Assembly (NCBI GenBank): GCA_020440605.1 | Contig: JAGRNT010000002.1 | Coordinates: 62,001-126,000 of the forward strand | Reading direction: 5' to 3' | Source of the DNA: a bacterium | GTDB lineage: Bacteria > 4484-113 > JAFGCY01 | DNA length: 64,000 nt | Shown here: piece by piece, positions 60,978 through 64,000 of the stretch | Position numbering within the stretch: position 1 is the first letter of the stretch | Layout of the letters: every line of letters starts with the position of its first letter | Notes under the pieces: model-generated | What the model was told of the DNA's origin: nothing | Database searches by the model: none | The model's input: the letters and a program-made list of their open reading frames with translations, nothing else | Program-made: the position numbers and the translations under genes

Positions 60978-61543
60978 TGCTGCATCTCAGCCGCGAGCAG
61001 ATGGAGAAACTTCTTCGCTACGAATCCATTAGCGATGTCTGGCCATGGAGCACTGACGATTTAGACATTGTCAACTCATTTCTACATGGGATAGTTGTGA
61101 AAGTTGCCAAGGAACTTGGATTGGATTATCTGGACGAGTATGCAAGCCAGGGTTCCATGTATACGAACTACTGGAATGCCTTGTTTTTCCGGCAGGATGA
61201 CGGGTTCAGATATGCAAGTTCCGGCAACTACTACTATGGACTGGAACTGTTCTTCAGTCTCTACTCACCTTACTTCATTTTGCAGCAAGGCGAAGTTTCC
61301 TGGAAAGATAAACCACCAGATAGTCCTTCTGGTTTACCACAAATGGAATCCACTGACCAATATCATAGGCCTGAAGTGGAAAAACTGGCCGTTCCAGTTC
61401 GTGATCTCATTTGTCAATATGGATTGACCAACCTCTCCACAGTAGACCTCTCTCCATTCTTGCCAAGTGACCTGACTCTGGAAAACATCAATGGCGAACC
61501 ACCATGGCGTTACTTCGACGTGTTGTTTAACTTTGCAGATTGA
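60977..61543 (+). CDS. Hypothetical protein coupled to rqcH, lower G+C
   Basis: 188 residues, no signal peptide or membrane helix, many Tyr, Phe and Trp (YYYGLELFFSLYSPYFILQQ). It is clearly lower in G+C than rqcH (about 45% by eye), so probably acquired. No family recognised; small soluble aromatic-rich proteins of this kind are common among immunity or accessory proteins, but nothing here proves that. ATG overlaps the rqcH stop (TGATG) and has AGGAG eight bases upstream inside rqcH, so it is translated with it. Begins a 2-kb A+T-rich stretch. Confidence 0.7.
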   Translation: MLHLSREQMEKLLRYESISDVWPWSTDDLDIVNSFLHGIVVKVAKELGLDYLDEYASQGSMYTNYWNALFFRQDDGFRYASSGNYYYGLELFFSLYSPYFILQQGEVSWKDKPPDSPSGLPQMESTDQYHRPEVEKLAVPVRDLICQYGLTNLSTVDLSPFLPSDLTLENINGEPPWRYFDVLFNFAD

Positions 61544-61748
61544 TCTGTATCTGTACAGCACAAAAAATAGAAACGATGCTCACATTTCTCTTTTGTCAAT
61601 GGATTCATTCCCTGCCTCGCCAATGTGGTGCACGATCAGGAACTGCTCGCGTGCTGGCGCGCTTAGAACGCGCCGGTACATCCTATGCTCTGCTTCAACC
61701 TGGACCTAAATCCCATATCCCCGTTTGCTACACCCTACAACCGAGATC

Positions 61749-61844
61749 CTATATCCTCATCTCAGCCCACGCCGCCTCAGCCTCCGACCTTATCAGATCG
61801 GCCTTGCGGTCGCGGCGGACCTTCTCCGGCAGCCAATCGAGTAT
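61749..61844 (-). pseudogene. trmFO: Detached 3' end of a second trmFO (32 codons)
   Basis: The minus strand encodes ILDWLPEKVRRDRKADLIRS followed by EAEAAWAEMRI and a stop. The intact trmFO at 63185 ends with LKWLPEKVRRDRKADLIRSE and then NAWLEM-type residues. The protein is nearly the same, but the DNA differs at about 30% of positions, mostly synonymous, so this is a diverged homologue and not a recent copy. It begins right after the TAA closing the frame at 61848. No upstream part of trmFO is present. Confidence 0.85.
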
Positions 61845-61847
61845 AAC

Positions 61848-62090
61848 TTAGCAGGAGTTGGCACTATCCCTGACACAATCCCAGTGCTCTGGTTGTACGG
61901 GATTTCCATGTTTGTCAACCATTCCATCGATATGGCATTCATCATCCTGATCCCAATTCACCGTACCTTGTGCAGGTCCTGGTACGTCGTTCCAGGCTTC
62001 CATCGTGCACTCTCCTCCGGAGGGATCTGTGCAATAGCAATGCCAAGTATTGTAGGTTGACCCCAATCTGGGAGCATTCCCCGAGTTCGA
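61848..62090 (-). pseudogene. Continuation of the small exported gene beyond an in-frame TGA
   Basis: After the TGA at 62091-62093 the same frame stays open for 80 codons. It encodes a Cys- and Trp-rich segment (STYNTWHCYCTDPSGGECTM, HWDCVRDSANSC) unlike random sequence: six Cys, ending at TAA. It has no good start of its own (only TTG at 62066), so it looks like the C-terminal half of the gene at 62091, cut by a nonsense codon, or made by readthrough. Cys content suggests an extracytoplasmic disulfide-bonded domain. Confidence 0.6.
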
Positions 62091-62321
62091 TCAATTCACT
62101 TGGAAATTCGGATTGCCAATTACACGTACGAAGATGTATGTTGGACTGTCCTCAGATCGGTCTTCTGGAAGAAAACCTATCATGAAGTACTCATGTTGCT
62201 GCTGCGTAGCGATGGATGCAAGTTTACCTTCCTGGCACTTCACTGAAGCTGCCTGGGCTGGAAAACAAAGACATGTTGTACCAATTAAAGAGATTAAAAC
62301 AGTAACTCCCATGCGCAACAT
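62091..62321 (-). CDS. Small exported protein, possibly truncated by TGA
   Basis: 76 residues: signal peptide MLRMGVTVLISLIGTTCLCF ending AQA, then SVKCQEGKLASIATQQQHEY and FMIGFLPEDRSEDSPTYIFV. AAAGGAG precedes ATG at 62321. The frame continues for 80 codons past the TGA, suggesting that the ancestral product had about 157 residues. No family recognised. It lies 76 bp after the exported 218-residue gene and reads in the same direction, so both may form one unit within the trmFO-bracketed cassette. Confidence 0.65.
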   Translation of the reverse strand: MLRMGVTVLISLIGTTCLCFPAQAASVKCQEGKLASIATQQQHEYFMIGFLPEDRSEDSPTYIFVRVIGNPNFQVN

Positions 62322-62396
62322 AATCAACTCCTTTAGACCGATACTGGTTAGCCTGATTAATTCTCATTAAAGACTTAGGTCTTACTTAAGCAGAAG

Positions 62397-63053
62397 TTAT
62401 TTAGACTCGTCATTCCTCTGGTTTTCTTCTTCCTGCTGTGCTGCTAAAGCAGCTTCATGCTCCTCATGCTTCTTCAGGGTCTTAGAGGCTGGCTCAGTCA
62501 TTGCGGCCGTCTGAAATACAGCACCAGCGGGAAGCGGGGCCCAGGGGTAGAGGGATTCCGGAGTTGCCAAGGGCTGGTAGTCCGCACTGGGTCCATTGAT
62601 GCTGATGGCAAATGTCATCGGGCGCGGATTCCAGAGACCCGAATACATGTCCGGCGGACAAACCTGAACTACACAGTCGCCTGCGACAAACTCGGTGTTC
62701 TCCCATTTGATGGGTTCCCAGTTATTGAAGGGGTTGGCCGGCCAGTCGTTGACAATGCCGGAATTGCGGAGAGCCTCACTACTGCCAGGCAACGTGTCAT
62801 AGGTATCAAGGAAGATGATGATGCCGTCATAGATAACGAACATGGCATTGAAAAGGTAAGTCTCGACTTCCTCATCCGTCCACTCAGACGAATCCTTCGC
62901 CGTCAGCACGGTTTCAGCGCTCTGCAGGTCTCCCTCCAGGCGACTCAGGGACTGTTCCACCTGCATTTTCCGGCCCGGACTGGCCATTGCCAAGGTGACC
63001 CCGAGAAGAAGGAACGAAATCATCAGAATAACTACGCGATTGATCCGAATCAT
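62397..63053 (-). CDS. Exported hypothetical protein
   Basis: 218 residues. Signal peptide MIRINRVVILMISFLLLGVT, cleavage near AMA. The mature part starts with a helical stretch (KMQVEQSLSRLEGDLQSAET), then LPGSSEALRNSGIVNDWPAN and CVVQVCPPDMYSGLWNPRP, which vaguely recalls pseudopilin-type 'small residues-then-NDPW.NP' ends, but the pilin N-terminus is absent. The tail is charged (KKHEEHEAALAAQQEEENQ). No assignment. GGAGGAG lies eight bases before ATG at 63053. A TTGACA-N17-TAGAGT promoter lies at 63090-63118. G+C is lower than the window average. Confidence 0.75.
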   Translation of the reverse strand: MIRINRVVILMISFLLLGVTLAMASPGRKMQVEQSLSRLEGDLQSAETVLTAKDSSEWTDEEVETYLFNAMFVIYDGIIIFLDTYDTLPGSSEALRNSGIVNDWPANPFNNWEPIKWENTEFVAGDCVVQVCPPDMYSGLWNPRPMTFAISINGPSADYQPLATPESLYPWAPLPAGAVFQTAAMTEPASKTLKKHEEHEAALAAQQEEENQRNDESK

Positions 63054-63089
63054 GTTGATCTCCTCCAAAACACCTCTTTCATCAACCGA

Positions 63090-63118
63090 ACTCTACCACT
63101 CTGGATTATGTCTGTCAA
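63090..63118 (-). promoter_or_regulatory. Sigma-70-type promoter TTGACA-N17-TAGAGT
   Basis: Minus strand TTGACA (63113-63118), 17 bases, TAGAGT (63090-63095). It is the only clear -35/-10 pair I found in the window, and it belongs to the A+T-rich cassette with a long leader and strong ribosome site, unlike the resident leaderless style. Confidence 0.7.
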
Positions 63119-63184
63119 GAAATGCAATAAAAAAATAACAATTCATGTCATTTTCCATGACCTGGCCTTCTCTCCAGTTTTCTG

Positions 63185-64000
63185 CTATCTGCCAACCAGC
63201 AATTCCATCTCTAGCCACGCATTCTCCGCCTCGCTCCTGATCAGATCCGCCTTCCTGTCTCGCCTCACCTTCTCCGGCAGCCATTTGAGCATGCCGTACT
63301 GGAAGGCCGTCGGACGGTATTCCTTATGCCCCGGGTTGACCATGAACTGCATCATCGCGCCGAGGCAGCTCTTCTCCGGCGGGATCTGCGGCTCGTTGCC
63401 ACTGAGCAGGCGTGAAGCGTTGATGCCGGCCAGCAGCCCCGTGCTGATCGCCGACATGTAGCCTTCCAGGCCGGTGAGCTGGCCTGTGATGATCAGGTTC
63501 GGGTGCTCGCGCACCTGCAGTGTTGGCAACATCACCTTCGGAGCCTCGACGTAGCTGTTGCGGTGCATGCGGCCGTAGCGCATGATCTTCACCTGCTCCA
63601 GCCCCGGGATCATCGCGAACACGCGATCCTGCTCACCGAAGCGCAGGCGGGTCTGGAATCCGACGAGTGACATCGCATTCTGGAAGGCGTCCTCCCAGCG
63701 CAGCTGCACCGCGGCATAGGGCATGCGCCCTGTGCGCGGATCGACGAGGCCCTTGGGCTTGAGACAACCGTGGCGCATCGTGCCCTCGCCGCGGTTGGCA
63801 AGTTCCTCAATCGGCAGGCAGCCCTCGAACAGCAGATACTTGTCAGCGGCGTTGATCGGGTAAACCTCGGCGGCCAGCAGGGCTGCGCGGAAGGCTTCGT
63901 ACTCATCCTTCTCGAATGGGCAGTTGAGGTAGTCGTCTCCCCCACCCTTGTCATAGCGGCTCTGGGAGAACACCACATCGTGGTTGATGCCCTTCGTGCT
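63185..64000 (-). CDS. trmFO: tRNA (uracil-54-C5)-methyltransferase, folate/FAD type (5' part outside window)
   Basis: The C-terminal 271 residues of TrmFO, which makes T54 in tRNA using methylenetetrahydrofolate and FADH2. The window begins inside the protein (STKGINHDVVFSQSRYDKG). Family blocks: YLNCPFEKDEYEAFRAAL, LLFEGCLPIEELANRGEGTM, RHGCLKPKGLVDPRTG with the catalytic Cys, YAAVQLRWEDAFQNAMSLVG, FQTRLRFGEQ, MIPGLEQVKIMRYGRMHRNS, and LIITGQLTGLEGYMSAISTG. The end AENAWLEMELLVGR is followed by the cassette and a second, diverged trmFO 3' end at 61749. Confidence 0.97.
   Translation of the reverse strand, partial: STKGINHDVVFSQSRYDKGGGDDYLNCPFEKDEYEAFRAALLAAEVYPINAADKYLLFEGCLPIEELANRGEGTMRHGCLKPKGLVDPRTGRMPYAAVQLRWEDAFQNAMSLVGFQTRLRFGEQDRVFAMIPGLEQVKIMRYGRMHRNSYVEAPKVMLPTLQVREHPNLIITGQLTGLEGYMSAISTGLLAGINASRLLSGNEPQIPPEKSCLGAMMQFMVNPGHKEYRPTAFQYGMLKWLPEKVRRDRKADLIRSEAENAWLEMELLVGR

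Noticed and set aside
61540-61851. 103-codon plus-strand frame as a toxin or antitoxin
   Set aside because: Its C-terminal part is antisense to the trmFO remnant, and it shows no toxin/antitoxin motif.
62060-62093. Selenocysteine insertion at the in-frame TGA
   Set aside because: No strong hairpin with the expected loop just downstream, and no UxxC-type context; nonsense mutation is simpler.

Overview
The window is about 60% G+C (estimated by eye) and densely coded on both strands. It comes from a diderm, flagellated bacterium: there is a tripartite RND pump, several lipoboxes, a flagellin behind a sigma-28 promoter, and an encoded-CCA tRNA. No gene fixes the phylum. An archaeal/eukaryotic-type prolyl-tRNA synthetase, RqcH, TrmFO, type-2 PyrF, exported FnIII/PKD lipoproteins and a dockerin-tailed subtilase point to a poorly sampled lineage rather than a model clade.

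Layout. 1-4.3 kb: RND permease and membrane-fusion lipoprotein. 4.4-9.3 kb: acetyltransferase, dockerin-tailed subtilase, ankyrin protein, tRNA-Ser. 9.5-16.2 kb: zinc-ribbon membrane protein, an 895-residue flagellin, cobalamin adenosyltransferase, a possible FliK-like protein. 16.6-21.1 kb: sugar-nucleotide epimerase, RarA, a small membrane protein, and a RAYT-type transposase ending against a 49-bp repeat array. 21.3-30.1 kb: a repeat/HEAT exported protein coupled to a PLP decarboxylase, then tryptophan 2,3-dioxygenase-like, tryptophanase-like and kynureninase-like genes separated by hairpin arrays. 30.1-36.4 kb: SirB-like and Ig-like proteins, then pyrH-pyrK-tsaE-tsaB with pyrF. 36.5-42.3 kb: two glycosyltransferases around a degenerate glycosidase, pyrE, an MFS pump. 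42.6-49.0 kb: four consecutive exported HtrA-like genes behind proS, the outer two lacking every catalytic residue. 49.2-56.2 kb: cysteine desulfurase, SpsF-like gene, two paralogous lipoproteins. 56.2-64 kb: FGE-domain protein, folK, rqcH, and a more A+T-rich cassette between trmFO and a second, diverged trmFO 3' end.

Two genome-wide habits stand out. First, many genes have a -10 box (TAnnnT or GAnnnT) almost exactly six bases before an ATG or GTG and no Shine-Dalgarno sequence, which predicts leaderless mRNAs; this decides several starts here. Second, intergenic spaces carry short hairpins with perfectly complementary but variable stems (GGAG + 7-bp stem + GCAA/GCGA/TTAA loop, and CAGnCC-3 nt-GGnCTG), often starting at the stop codon. 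A RAYT-like protein in the same window is a candidate mobiliser.

The most system-like observations are the hairpin family with its RAYT, the active/pseudo-HtrA quartet, the tryptophan-cleaving cluster with a possible Trp-containing leader peptide, and the trmFO-bracketed cassette.
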